A DNA stretch of 33,619 nt from positions 1 to 33,619 of the IMG/VR virus record IMGVR_UViG_3300009436_000061; one strand, 5' to 3'. The notes below the pieces were generated by a model. The model ran no database searches. It had not been told where the DNA came from and was given only the letters and a program-made list of their open reading frames with translations. The stretch comes from a virus. Positions 15,451-22,466 of this stretch are shown one piece after another. The stretch's first letter is position 1; every line of letters begins with the position of its first letter. The position numbers were made by a program, and so were the translations under genes.

Positions 15451-16767
15451 ATGAATACATACGACAACCTAGTCGAAAAATGGTCGCCAGTTCTTAACGA
15501 AGAAACTGCTGGTTCCATTACAGACTCACACAAACGCTCGGTAACTGCCGCTCTTTTGGAAAACACTGAAAAGGCTCTTCTTGAAGAGCGTCAGTTGACT
15601 GAAGCCGCACCGACTAACTCAACAGGCTCAAACGTAGCAAACTGGGATCCAATCTTGATCTCACTAGTTCGTCGTGCCGCTCCAAACATGTTGGCATATG
15701 ACCTTGCTGGTGTTCAGCCAATGTCAGGTCCAACAGGCTTGATCTTCGCAATGAAGTCAAAGTACACATCACAAGGTGGTACAGAGGCTCTATTCAACGA
15801 AGCAGATACACGCTTCTCAGGTACACAGAACTCTGCCGCACAACCATCAAGCCCATCAGGTCTTGACGTTGCAAACGCAAACGATGTGAAAACAATTGAC
15901 TCAGACCGTTTGACTGCACTTGCAGGTGGCGGAATGGATACAGACTCTGCTGAAGCACTTGGCGATGCCGCTGGTAACGCTTTTGCTGAAATGGGCTTCT
16001 CAATCGAAAAAGCAACAGTGACTGCAAAATCACGTGCTTTGAAAGCTGAGTACTCACTAGAACTAGCACAAGACTTGAAAGCAATCCATGGTTTGGATGC
16101 TGAAACAGAATTGGCAAACATCTTGTCAACTGAAATCTTGAGCGAAATGAACCGTGAAGTAATCCGTACAATCAACTCACAAGCTAAATCAGGTGCACAA
16201 CAGTCTAACGTTGCAGTACGTGGTATCTTCAACATGAGCACAGATGCTGATGGTCGTTGGTCTGCTGAGAAGTTTAAAGGTTTGATGGTACAAATCGAAC
16301 GTGAAGCAAACGCAATTGCTAAAGAAACACGTAGAGGAAAAGGTAACGTAGTTATGTGTTCTTCTGATGTTGCTTCTGCACTAGCGGCGGCTGGCATGTT
16401 GGATTACGCTCCAGCTATTGCGGCTAACTTGAACGTAGATGACACAGGTAACTTGTTTGCTGGTGTTCTTAACGGACGTACAAAAGTGTACATCGATCCA
16501 TATGCAACAGTAGACTACGTAACTGTAGGCTATAAAGGCACAAACCCATACGATGCTGGTGTATTCTATTGCCCATACGTACCGCTTACAATGATGCGGG
16601 CTGTTGGTGAAGATAACTTCCAACCAAAAATCGGTTTCAAAACACGCTACGGCATGGTTTCTAACCCATTCGTTGGTGCGGCTTCTGGACGTGATGGCTT
16701 GGCAACTGCTAAGACTAACCAATACTACAGAATCTTCCGTGTAGACAACATCATGGTTTCTGCATAA
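15451..16767 (+). CDS. gp23: Major capsid protein gp23
   Basis: 438 residues, shorter than T4 gp23 (521). Conserved landmarks are NWDPILISLVRRAAPNMLAYDLAGVQPMSGPTGLIFAM, SRALKAEYSLELAQDLKAIHGLDAE, ILSEMNREVIRTI and the C-terminal FCPYVPLTMM-like block (FYCPYVPLTMMRAVG). A likely gp21 cut site is LTE/A at residues 49-52, leaving a mature protein starting AAPTNS; this is inferred from the L-x-E rule. Synonymous codon use looks more uniform than in neighbouring genes, as expected for the most abundant virion protein. Two hairpins follow the stop. Confidence 0.97.
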   Translation: MNTYDNLVEKWSPVLNEETAGSITDSHKRSVTAALLENTEKALLEERQLTEAAPTNSTGSNVANWDPILISLVRRAAPNMLAYDLAGVQPMSGPTGLIFAMKSKYTSQGGTEALFNEADTRFSGTQNSAAQPSSPSGLDVANANDVKTIDSDRLTALAGGGMDTDSAEALGDAAGNAFAEMGFSIEKATVTAKSRALKAEYSLELAQDLKAIHGLDAETELANILSTEILSEMNREVIRTINSQAKSGAQQSNVAVRGIFNMSTDADGRWSAEKFKGLMVQIEREANAIAKETRRGKGNVVMCSSDVASALAAAGMLDYAPAIAANLNVDDTGNLFAGVLNGRTKVYIDPYATVDYVTVGYKGTNPYDAGVFYCPYVPLTMMRAVGEDNFQPKIGFKTRYGMVSNPFVGAASGRDGLATAKTNQYYRIFRVDNIMVSA

Positions 16768-16779
16768 ACATAACAAAAA

Positions 16780-16801
16780 GGGTGGGGATCAAACCCCACC
16801 C
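16780..16801 (+). terminator. GC-rich hairpin after gp23
   Basis: GGGTGGGG and CCCCACCC form a perfect eight-base-pair stem with a six-base loop. There is no T run behind it, so it may act as a 3' end stabiliser or pause ahead of the stronger terminator downstream. Confidence 0.7.
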
Positions 16802-16812
16802 ACATCATTACT

Positions 16813-16856
16813 GGCTATCGCTTCTAGGTATCAACTAAGGCGATAGCCTTTTTTTT
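16813..16856 (+). terminator. Rho-independent terminator of the head operon
   Basis: GGCTATCGC (16813-16821) pairs with GCGATAGCC (16840-16848), with further partial pairing in the loop. Eight T residues follow (16849-16856). This is the strongest terminator in the window. It works in the plus direction only, as there is no T run on the other strand. Confidence 0.92.
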
Positions 16857-16861
16857 GCAAT

Positions 16862-17059
16862 TTACTTATAGATTTCAACTTCGACAGCAAACCCGACTTG
16901 ACGTTTTGGGTCTCCAACTTGGTGACCGCTATCATGATCGAAAGGTCCTGTTACATATGTGTCACGATCAGGGCGTCCAGTATTTGGCATATTAAACCCT
17001 TCCATATACTTTTGCGCTTCTTCTTTTGACTCAAAGAAATAACTGTTTTTCGTGTGCAT
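16862..17059 (-). CDS. Small minus-strand hypothetical protein
   Basis: 65 residues, starting MHTKNSYFFESKEEAQKYMEGF and containing PDRDTYVTGPFDHDSGHQVGDPKRQVGFAVEVEIYK. I choose the ATG at 17059. The frame stays open up to 17122, but the upstream ATG would lie inside the promoter at 17090-17118, while 17059 has AAAGAG before it. The pattern (a short helix after an aromatic strand, then polar loops and a last beta-strand) suggests a small alpha/beta protein. No family recognised. It is the only minus-strand gene among the late genes and carries a sigma70-type promoter, so it is probably expressed early. Confidence 0.65.
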   Translation of the reverse strand: MHTKNSYFFESKEEAQKYMEGFNMPNTGRPDRDTYVTGPFDHDSGHQVGDPKRQVGFAVEVEIYK

Positions 17060-17089
17060 GACGATCTCTTTCTTTGTTGATATACCATC

Positions 17090-17118
17090 TTTATATATGA
17101 TTCGAAATGCACAGTCAA
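17090..17118 (-). promoter_or_regulatory. Sigma70-type promoter of the minus-strand gene
   Basis: On the minus strand, TTGACT (17113-17118), a 17-base spacer and TATAAA (17090-17095). The predicted start is near 17083, some 24 bases before the ATG at 17059. It lies back to back with the late promoter at 17133. Confidence 0.7.
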
Positions 17119-17132
17119 GCATTATTTTTGAG

Positions 17133-17140
17133 TATAAATA
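17133..17140 (+). promoter_or_regulatory. T4-type late promoter (TATAAATA)
   Basis: A perfect octamer 21 bases before the Fe-S carrier start. It should drive that gene and the gp3-like, uvsY and uvsW genes behind it. Confidence 0.85.
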
Positions 17141-17161
17141 GACATGAAGAGGAGAACCTAT

Positions 17162-17521
17162 ATGACTATATGCACAGTCACCCCCAAAGCAGATGCACAG
17201 ATTAGTAGGCTTTGTATTGAGAACGATTGTTATGCGATTAGCCTAAACCTTAAAGGTGGTGGTTGCGCAGGATTTGAGTATGATTGGGGTACAATGCAAT
17301 CGGATGAAGTAAACCCTCAAGATGAAGTCATTGAATGTGAGTCTGGTAACTTCGTAATTAGCACAGCTAGTGTTATGTTTCTAATTGGCACTGAAGTTGA
17401 CTATGTGCAAAGTCTCACAGGAAGCAACTTTGAAGTCAATAACCCCAACGCTAAGAGTAGTTGTGGATGTGGAGTTAGCGTAAACTTCGACATCGATGCT
17501 CTAGCTGTCCCACAATTCTAA
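17162..17521 (+). CDS. A-type iron-sulfur carrier (HesB/IscA/ErpA-like)
   Basis: 119 residues. The three cluster-binding cysteines are present: C35 in KGGGCAGFEY, and C101 and C103 in SSCGCGVS, the classic A-type pattern. Length and fold signature match the family, which delivers Fe-S clusters to target proteins. The start at 17162 has AGGAG seven bases upstream. The in-frame ATG at 17144 would lie upstream of the predicted late start site and cannot be used from that message. HesB-like genes are known from marine T4-like phages. Late expression together with tail and recombination genes is notable. Possible clients in this window include the radical SAM enzyme, but that is only a guess. Confidence 0.9.
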   Translation: MTICTVTPKADAQISRLCIENDCYAISLNLKGGGCAGFEYDWGTMQSDEVNPQDEVIECESGNFVISTASVMFLIGTEVDYVQSLTGSNFEVNNPNAKSSCGCGVSVNFDIDALAVPQF

Positions 17522-17530
17522 GGAAAGACC

Positions 17531-18028
17531 ATGGCAACTTTAACCAAGAACGAGAATTTCTTACAACCAACTGGATACAAGATATCAATCAATAGGAAAA
17601 ACTATCCTAACCTTGAGTTCTTTGTCCAATCGGTAGTACACCCATCAGTATCTGTAGCACAGACTGAGGTGCAGTATAGTCGTGTCGCAATTCATACTGC
17701 TGGTGATAAGATCCTGTATGACGAATTGACTATGGAGATCCTATTAGATGAGGACATGAGTGGTTATAAAGAAATGTACACATGGTTAGAACGCTTGGTT
17801 GAGACTAAAGATGTTCGTGCGGAAGACAAAAGTAATGCAGGAGTTTCTTCAGTAGCCGACATTACACTGTCCATACTGTCTAGCCACAACAACACAACGA
17901 ACAAATTCATCTACAGAGACTGCGTCCCAACTTTGCTTGGGAGTGTAAACTTAACTGCTAATGCGGCGGATGTGCAATACATCACTGCACCGATATCGTT
18001 CAGTTTTACCTACTTTGATATCGTATAG
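17531..18028 (+). CDS. gp3: Tail tube-like protein, probable gp3 (tail completion)
   Basis: 165 residues, close to T4 gp3 (176). The pattern FLQPTGYKISINRKNYPNLEFFVQSVVHPSVSV, then ILYDELTMEILLDEDMSGYKEMYTWLERLV, is that of the tube-fold proteins of contractile tails. gp19 and its terminator gp3 belong to this group. I favour gp3 because a separate, normal gp19 sits next to gp18, and because marine T4-like phages often place gp3 between gp23 and uvsY. gp3 caps the tube and helps hold gp15. The alternative is a second tube-like or baseplate protein. Confidence 0.65.
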   Translation: MATLTKNENFLQPTGYKISINRKNYPNLEFFVQSVVHPSVSVAQTEVQYSRVAIHTAGDKILYDELTMEILLDEDMSGYKEMYTWLERLVETKDVRAEDKSNAGVSSVADITLSILSSHNNTTNKFIYRDCVPTLLGSVNLTANAADVQYITAPISFSFTYFDIV

Positions 18029-18061
18029 ATAAGGTATATAAAATGATTATGGAGTTTGATA

Positions 18062-18505
18062 ATGAACCTAGAAACTGTTCTGGAAATGTGGAAAACCGAT
18101 AGTGTTATTGAGCAATTCAACCTAGATGAGACTAGTAGAAATTCACCAACACTACATGCAAAGTATCTAGAACTTCTATCAATTGCCAAGTTGCAGTTGA
18201 AGAAGGCAGAACTTTCGCAAAAATCACTGTTAAAGAAAAAGTGGCTCTACTATAATGGTAAGCTAACTCAAGACCAAATTGAAGATTTGGGTTGGGAATA
18301 CGATCCGTTCAATGGTCTTAAAGTTCTTAAGGGGGAGATGGACTACTACTATGATGCTGACACTGATATCCAAAAGACTGTGGAACTAATCACACTGCGA
18401 CAGACTAACGTAGAAGCACTTAAGGAAATCGTTACTAATATCAATTGGAGACATCAAACAATTGGTAACATGATTAAATGGAGGCAGTTCGAAGCTGGTG
18501 GATAA
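18062..18505 (+). CDS. uvsY: Recombination mediator UvsY
   Basis: 147 residues (T4 UvsY is 137). It starts MNLETVLEMWKTDSVI. The middle has HAKYLELLSIAKLQLKKAELSQKSLLKKKWLYYNGKL, and the C-terminus has IKWRQFEAGG, matching the MRAFEAGK end of T4 UvsY. UvsY loads the UvsX recombinase onto gp32-covered single strands. The start at 18062 has GGAG seven bases upstream; an in-frame TTG at 18056 is less likely. It overlaps the uvsW start by eight bases. Confidence 0.92.
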   Translation: MNLETVLEMWKTDSVIEQFNLDETSRNSPTLHAKYLELLSIAKLQLKKAELSQKSLLKKKWLYYNGKLTQDQIEDLGWEYDPFNGLKVLKGEMDYYYDADTDIQKTVELITLRQTNVEALKEIVTNINWRHQTIGNMIKWRQFEAGG

Positions 18506-20012
18506 ATTAGTAATAACCCAAAAGAATCAATCTGTATGTCTTGTACACACAATACCCGGAATAGCAAATGAATTAGTTGACTTCTTCTCATTCTATGTGC
18601 CAGGATACAAGTTCGTACCATCGTATAGGAATAAGATGTGGGATGGAAAGATCCGACTCTTTAATTCTCAGTCATGCGAGTTGCCCATTGGCCTGTTCTC
18701 ATACGTAGAAGAGTTCGCCAAAGCACGTGGCTATGTGATTGAAATTGAGCACGATTCGTACTATGGCAGACCTGACTCGGTTAATGATATCGACTTTGAT
18801 GATCTAATCAACTTCGTAAAAGGACTAAAGTTAACAAGTCGGGGTAATAAGATTGCTCCTAGAGAATACCAATTAGAGGCAATGGTAGAGGCTGTTCATC
18901 GTAAAAGAGCCATTCTACTATCACCAACAGGATCTGGTAAGTCATTGATCATCTATATGCTGATGCGGTGGATGCTACAGAACTCCACTAAGAAGGTGTT
19001 GGTTGTTGTTCCCACAACATCCTTGGTGCAACAGATGTATGCAGATTTCGAAGACTACTCAACCTATGACGAGAGCTTTGATGTAGAGAAGGAAGTGCAC
19101 AGGATCTATTCTGGTAAACCTAAGATGAACATGAGCCAACGTGTATTCGTATCGACATGGCAGTCTATCTACAAATTACCTGGAGTATGGTTTGAACAGT
19201 TCGGCACCATCTTTGGAGATGAGGTACACAACTTTAAATCCAAGTCGCTTACTGGCATCATGAATAAGAGTAGAGAAGCTGAGTATAGATTTGGTACAAC
19301 AGGTACACTTGATGGAACTAAAACACACAAGTTGGTATTAGAAGGACTATTTGGACGTATATATAATGTTACAACCACCAAGAAGCTTCAAGACGATAGC
19401 ACACTAGCACCGTTAGATATTAAGGTTCTATTGCTTAAATATCCAGAAGATGTTAGAAAAGCTTGGGGTAAGAAAGACTACCATGCGGAACTAGACTTTA
19501 TTGTAAAAAATGAAGCAAGAAACCGTTTAATCACTAACCTAGCTTTAGATCAGAATGGGAACACGTTAGTTCTCTTTCAATATGTTGAAAAGCATGGTAA
19601 AGTACTATATGAGTTAATAAAGAACAAAGCACACAGTAAGCGTAAGATCTTCTTTGTGTCTGGTGAGGTAGATACTAATGATAGGGAAGCAATCAGGCAA
19701 ATCGTTGAAACACAAAAGAATGCAATCATTGTAGCAAGTTTAGGTACGTTCTCTACAGGGATCAATATTCGTAACCTACATAACATTGTGTTTGCATCAC
19801 CGTCTAAGTCACAGGTTAAAGTCCTACAGTCTATCGGACGTGGACTGCGTAACTCAGATGATGGATCGACTACACAGTTATATGATATTGCAGATGATTT
19901 ACACTGGAAGAGCCGAAAGAATTACACCCTTTTACATTCGGCAGAACGTGTTAAGATATACGCAAGGGAATCATTTAAGCACAAAATATATGAAGTGGAA
20001 CTAAAACAATGA
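18498..20012 (+). CDS. uvsW: UvsW RNA-DNA and DNA helicase
   Basis: 504 residues with a GTG start. The N-terminal domain (VDFFSFYVPGYKFVPSYRNKMWDGKIRLFN) corresponds to the start of T4 UvsW, which supports the GTG even though it lies inside uvsY. Superfamily 2 motifs follow: Walker A SPTGSGKS (142-149), DEVH (241-244), TGT (268-270) and QSIGRGLR (444-451). In T4, UvsW unwinds R-loops and branched DNA and helps switch from origin-dependent to recombination-dependent replication, acting late. Here it lies in a unit headed by a late promoter, and an antisense promoter faces it at 20447-20475. Confidence 0.95.
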   Translation: MDKLVITQKNQSVCLVHTIPGIANELVDFFSFYVPGYKFVPSYRNKMWDGKIRLFNSQSCELPIGLFSYVEEFAKARGYVIEIEHDSYYGRPDSVNDIDFDDLINFVKGLKLTSRGNKIAPREYQLEAMVEAVHRKRAILLSPTGSGKSLIIYMLMRWMLQNSTKKVLVVVPTTSLVQQMYADFEDYSTYDESFDVEKEVHRIYSGKPKMNMSQRVFVSTWQSIYKLPGVWFEQFGTIFGDEVHNFKSKSLTGIMNKSREAEYRFGTTGTLDGTKTHKLVLEGLFGRIYNVTTTKKLQDDSTLAPLDIKVLLLKYPEDVRKAWGKKDYHAELDFIVKNEARNRLITNLALDQNGNTLVLFQYVEKHGKVLYELIKNKAHSKRKIFFVSGEVDTNDREAIRQIVETQKNAIIVASLGTFSTGINIRNLHNIVFASPSKSQVKVLQSIGRGLRNSDDGSTTQLYDIADDLHWKSRKNYTLLHSAERVKIYARESFKHKIYEVELKQ

Positions 20013-20413
20013 GTGATATAAGACAGTTTAAGCTAGTAGATGGGTCTGAGATTGTCTGTGACGTAATAGATTGGAACAGTGATGAATCTGATGAGATTGT
20101 CATTAAGAATGCCCTAGTCATACATTATGTGATGAAGGATGAGCATCGTATGTGCTCTATGCGTCCGTGGATGCTACAACAAGTACAACATGATATGATT
20201 ATGGTTTTGAATGCTGGACACATCACTCTTGATGCACAGCCCGCACCAGAGACTATAGATAACTACACAGAAACAGTTAAGTTTCTTCAAGTAGATATGA
20301 ATCTAGAAGAGGCTGTTGAGGAATCTATAGAGGAAAGCTTGTCTGTAGTGACAGAAGAAGAGAAAGATAACATCATTTCCTTTTTAAAGAATCGCAAAGA
20401 TAAGATGCATTAA
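20009..20413 (+). CDS. Hypothetical protein with a possible Sm-like N-terminal barrel
   Basis: 134 residues, in an ATGA overlap with the end of uvsW. The first 80 residues (IRQFKLVDGSEIVCDVIDWNSDESDEIVIKNALVIHYV, then MCSMRPWMLQ) have the strand pattern of Sm/Lsm-like barrels, which usually bind RNA. This is pattern-level inference, not a recognised motif. The C-terminus is acidic and helical, rich in Glu, ending in a lysine-rich tail. Similar proteins follow uvsW in marine T4-like phages as far as I recall. It is the last gene of the late unit; the following intergenic region has no convincing terminator. Confidence 0.7.
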   Translation: MSDIRQFKLVDGSEIVCDVIDWNSDESDEIVIKNALVIHYVMKDEHRMCSMRPWMLQQVQHDMIMVLNAGHITLDAQPAPETIDNYTETVKFLQVDMNLEEAVEESIEESLSVVTEEEKDNIISFLKNRKDKMH

Positions 20414-20446
20414 TACCCTCTCCCTGATTCTCGAAGCTGGTCCTTT

Positions 20447-20475
20447 ATTATACTATGGAATAGCGATTCTGTCAA
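20447..20475 (-). promoter_or_regulatory. Consensus sigma70 promoter pointing antisense to the uvsW unit
   Basis: On the minus strand, TTGACA (20470-20475), a 17-base spacer and TATAAT (20447-20452), a perfect consensus at both elements. No real gene lies downstream on that strand. The only short frame with a good Shine-Dalgarno (GGAGAGGG) encodes eight residues (MHLIFAIL, start 20412). The RNA would run through the 20009-20413 gene and into uvsW in antisense. Confidence 0.75.
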
Positions 20476-20509
20476 CCCCTAAAATGAATAAACCTTCACT
20501 ATTTTATGC

Positions 20510-20538
20510 TTTACAACCTGTGTCATATGTGGTACAAT
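20510..20538 (+). promoter_or_regulatory. Sigma70-type promoter of gp55
   Basis: TTTACA (20510-20515), a 17-base spacer and TACAAT (20533-20538), ending 24 bases before the gp55 ATG. With the antisense promoter it makes a divergent pair in a 149-base gap that otherwise holds nothing I recognise. Confidence 0.75.
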
Positions 20539-20562
20539 AATTGTAATTGAAAGGAGCCACTA

Positions 20563-21168
20563 ATGGCACGAACCAAAAGAGCTAGTATTCACTACGTTAA
20601 CAATGCAGAGTTTTCTGCGTCTGTTGTTGAGTATGTGAAGACTGTTATGATTGCTAAGGACAATGAGGTTGCACTACCTATTGTTCCTAATTACATTGCT
20701 CAATGCTTTCTAAAGATTGCTGAAGGACTGTCTCACAAATCTAACTTCATTCGGTACACTTACCGTGAAGAGATGGTTATGGATGCAGTTGAGAATTGTT
20801 TACGTGCAGTTGAAAATTACAACATTGAGGCGGCTACACGTACAGGTAAACCCAATGCGTTTGCGTACTTCACTCAGATCTCTTGGTATGCATTCCTTCG
20901 ACGGATCGCTAAAGAGAAGAAACAGCAAGACATTAAGTACAAATTTATGACAACTCAAGGCGTTGAAGCGTTTATGAGCCTAGACATGTCTGAAGAGTTC
21001 AGTAGGTTGGTTGGTACTAACTATGTTGATATCTTGAAAGATCGTATCGAAAAGGTCAAAGAGAATGATACTGTTGTTAAAGAGTTTGTTAAAGCGGAGA
21101 AGAAACGTAAGAAGCGAGAAGTTAAAGCCGATTCTGATCTTAGTGAGTTCCTAAACGATAAGGACTAA
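20563..21168 (+). CDS. gp55: Late sigma factor gp55
   Basis: 201 residues (T4 gp55 is 185). The segment KSNFIRYTYREEMVMDAVENCLRAVENYN, followed by NAFAYFTQISWYAFLRRIAKEKKQQ, is the sigma region 2-like core that binds RNA polymerase and reads TATAAATA. The C-terminus is lysine-rich. AAAGGAG lies six bases before the ATG. The five TATAAATA sites in this window are its expected targets, with gp45 as coactivator. A sigma70-type promoter places its expression early. Confidence 0.93.
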   Translation: MARTKRASIHYVNNAEFSASVVEYVKTVMIAKDNEVALPIVPNYIAQCFLKIAEGLSHKSNFIRYTYREEMVMDAVENCLRAVENYNIEAATRTGKPNAFAYFTQISWYAFLRRIAKEKKQQDIKYKFMTTQGVEAFMSLDMSEEFSRLVGTNYVDILKDRIEKVKENDTVVKEFVKAEKKRKKREVKADSDLSEFLNDKD

Positions 21169-21174
21169 TTTATA

Positions 21175-22242
21175 ATGAAAATTGCAATTCTAAATGATAC
21201 CCATCTTGGGGTGCGCAATAGTGATGATATCTTTCTCAATAATGCTGAGAAGTTCTATACTGATGTATTCTTTCCTCACCTTTTGGCGCATGATATTAAG
21301 CATATCGTGCATCTTGGTGATTACTTTGATAACAGAAAGTTCATTAACTTCAATGCTCTTAATCGTAATCGCCAGTTCTTTCTTGCGAAACTAAGAGACT
21401 ATGGCATTACCATGGACATCATCTGTGGTAACCATGACACATTCTATAAGAATACTAATGAACTGAATAGCTTGAAAGAGCTACTTGGTCACTATATGAA
21501 TGAGATCCACATTGTACATAAACCTACAGTGATGGACTATGATGGTATGAAGATGGCATTGTTGCCTTGGATTTGTAATGAGAACGAAGCTGAAAGCCTA
21601 GACTTCATTGCAAACTGTAAGGCGGATATCTTGGGTGGTCACCTAGAGCTACAGGGTTTTGATATGATGAAGGGTGTAGTAAACCCTAAAGGTATGGATC
21701 CTGCATTGTTCTCTAGGTTTGAGTTAGTTATGTCTGGACACTTCCACACCAAATCGAATCAAGACAACATTCATTACCTTGGATCTCAGTTAGAGTTCAC
21801 TTGGTCTGATGCTCATGATAACAAATACTTCCATACATTAGATACCGAAACACGTGAGATTACCGAAGTGCGTAATCCACATACTCTGTTTCATCGTATA
21901 TATTATGACGATTCTCATAAGTCTGATAAGTATGACGCATACGACTTCAGTCAAGTAGATGGTAAGTTTGTAAAGATAATCGTATTAACTAAGATTGACC
22001 TCTTTACATTTGATCGATTTGTTGATAGAATACAAAACAGAGACATTCATGATCTTAAGATTGCCGAGACCTTTCAAGAGTTTCTTGGTGATAAAGTATC
22101 TGATGAAGGTATATCGGCTGAAGAGACTTCTGTATTGCTAGATGCCTATATCGAAAATGTCGAAACAGAACTTGACAAGGATCGATTAAAGATGAGCATG
22201 CGAGACCTATTTACTGAGGCTCAGTCGTTGGAAATAGTATGA
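21175..22242 (+). CDS. gp47: Recombination nuclease gp47 (Mre11/SbcD-like)
   Basis: 355 residues (T4 gp47 is 339). All calcineurin-type phosphoesterase motifs are present: NDTH (7-10), GDYFDNR (48-54), GNHD (85-88), GGH (154-156) and SGHFHT (187-192). These bind two metal ions for nuclease activity. With gp46 it resects DNA ends for recombination-dependent replication and for host DNA breakdown. It follows gp55 by six bases and overlaps the next gene's ATG. Confidence 0.95.
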   Translation: MKIAILNDTHLGVRNSDDIFLNNAEKFYTDVFFPHLLAHDIKHIVHLGDYFDNRKFINFNALNRNRQFFLAKLRDYGITMDIICGNHDTFYKNTNELNSLKELLGHYMNEIHIVHKPTVMDYDGMKMALLPWICNENEAESLDFIANCKADILGGHLELQGFDMMKGVVNPKGMDPALFSRFELVMSGHFHTKSNQDNIHYLGSQLEFTWSDAHDNKYFHTLDTETREITEVRNPHTLFHRIYYDDSHKSDKYDAYDFSQVDGKFVKIIVLTKIDLFTFDRFVDRIQNRDIHDLKIAETFQEFLGDKVSDEGISAEETSVLLDAYIENVETELDKDRLKMSMRDLFTEAQSLEIV

Positions 22243-22466
22243 CAACTATTATACACATTAACAGGAACATCATTCAGCGTAATAACAAACGTGATGAGAG
22301 TAAGCCTGTGGTTCGAGTAGAACAGGGTCGTGATATCACATACTGTATGGAAGTTGATATCAAGGGATCTTCAAAGATGGTTTACCGTCCCGACTCCCCT
22401 AGACCGTGTGGTGCTAAACTGTGGATTGAAACCGAAGCAGACGTTGAGATGATAGGTGTAGCATGA
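22239..22466 (+). CDS. Small conserved protein between gp47 and gp46
   Basis: 75 residues, beginning MTTIIHINRNIIQRNNKRDESKPVV and containing TYCMEVDIKGSSKMVYRPDSPRPCGAKLWIETEADVEM. Two cysteines (in TYC and RPCGA) and many beta-strands suggest a compact domain. I recall similar small proteins at this position in marine T4-like phages, with no known role. It is locked into the operon by ATGA overlaps at both ends, so it is translated with the gp46/gp47 nuclease. It may modulate that complex; this is inference from position. Confidence 0.75.
   Translation: MTTIIHINRNIIQRNNKRDESKPVVRVEQGRDITYCMEVDIKGSSKMVYRPDSPRPCGAKLWIETEADVEMIGVA

Noticed and set aside
15714-16397. Long open frame of 227 residues on the minus strand inside gp23
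   Set aside because: It is antisense to a certain capsid gene with strong codon bias, is rich in Ser and Ala without motifs, and has no promoter or ribosome site; a codon-bias shadow.
16862-17122. Longer 86-residue version of the minus-strand gene
   Set aside because: Its ATG lies within the predicted -35/-10 region, upstream of the transcript start.
20414-20562. Possible tRNA or small gene in the gap before gp55
   Set aside because: No cloverleaf and only an 18-residue plus-strand frame without a ribosome site; the gap is explained by two divergent promoters.
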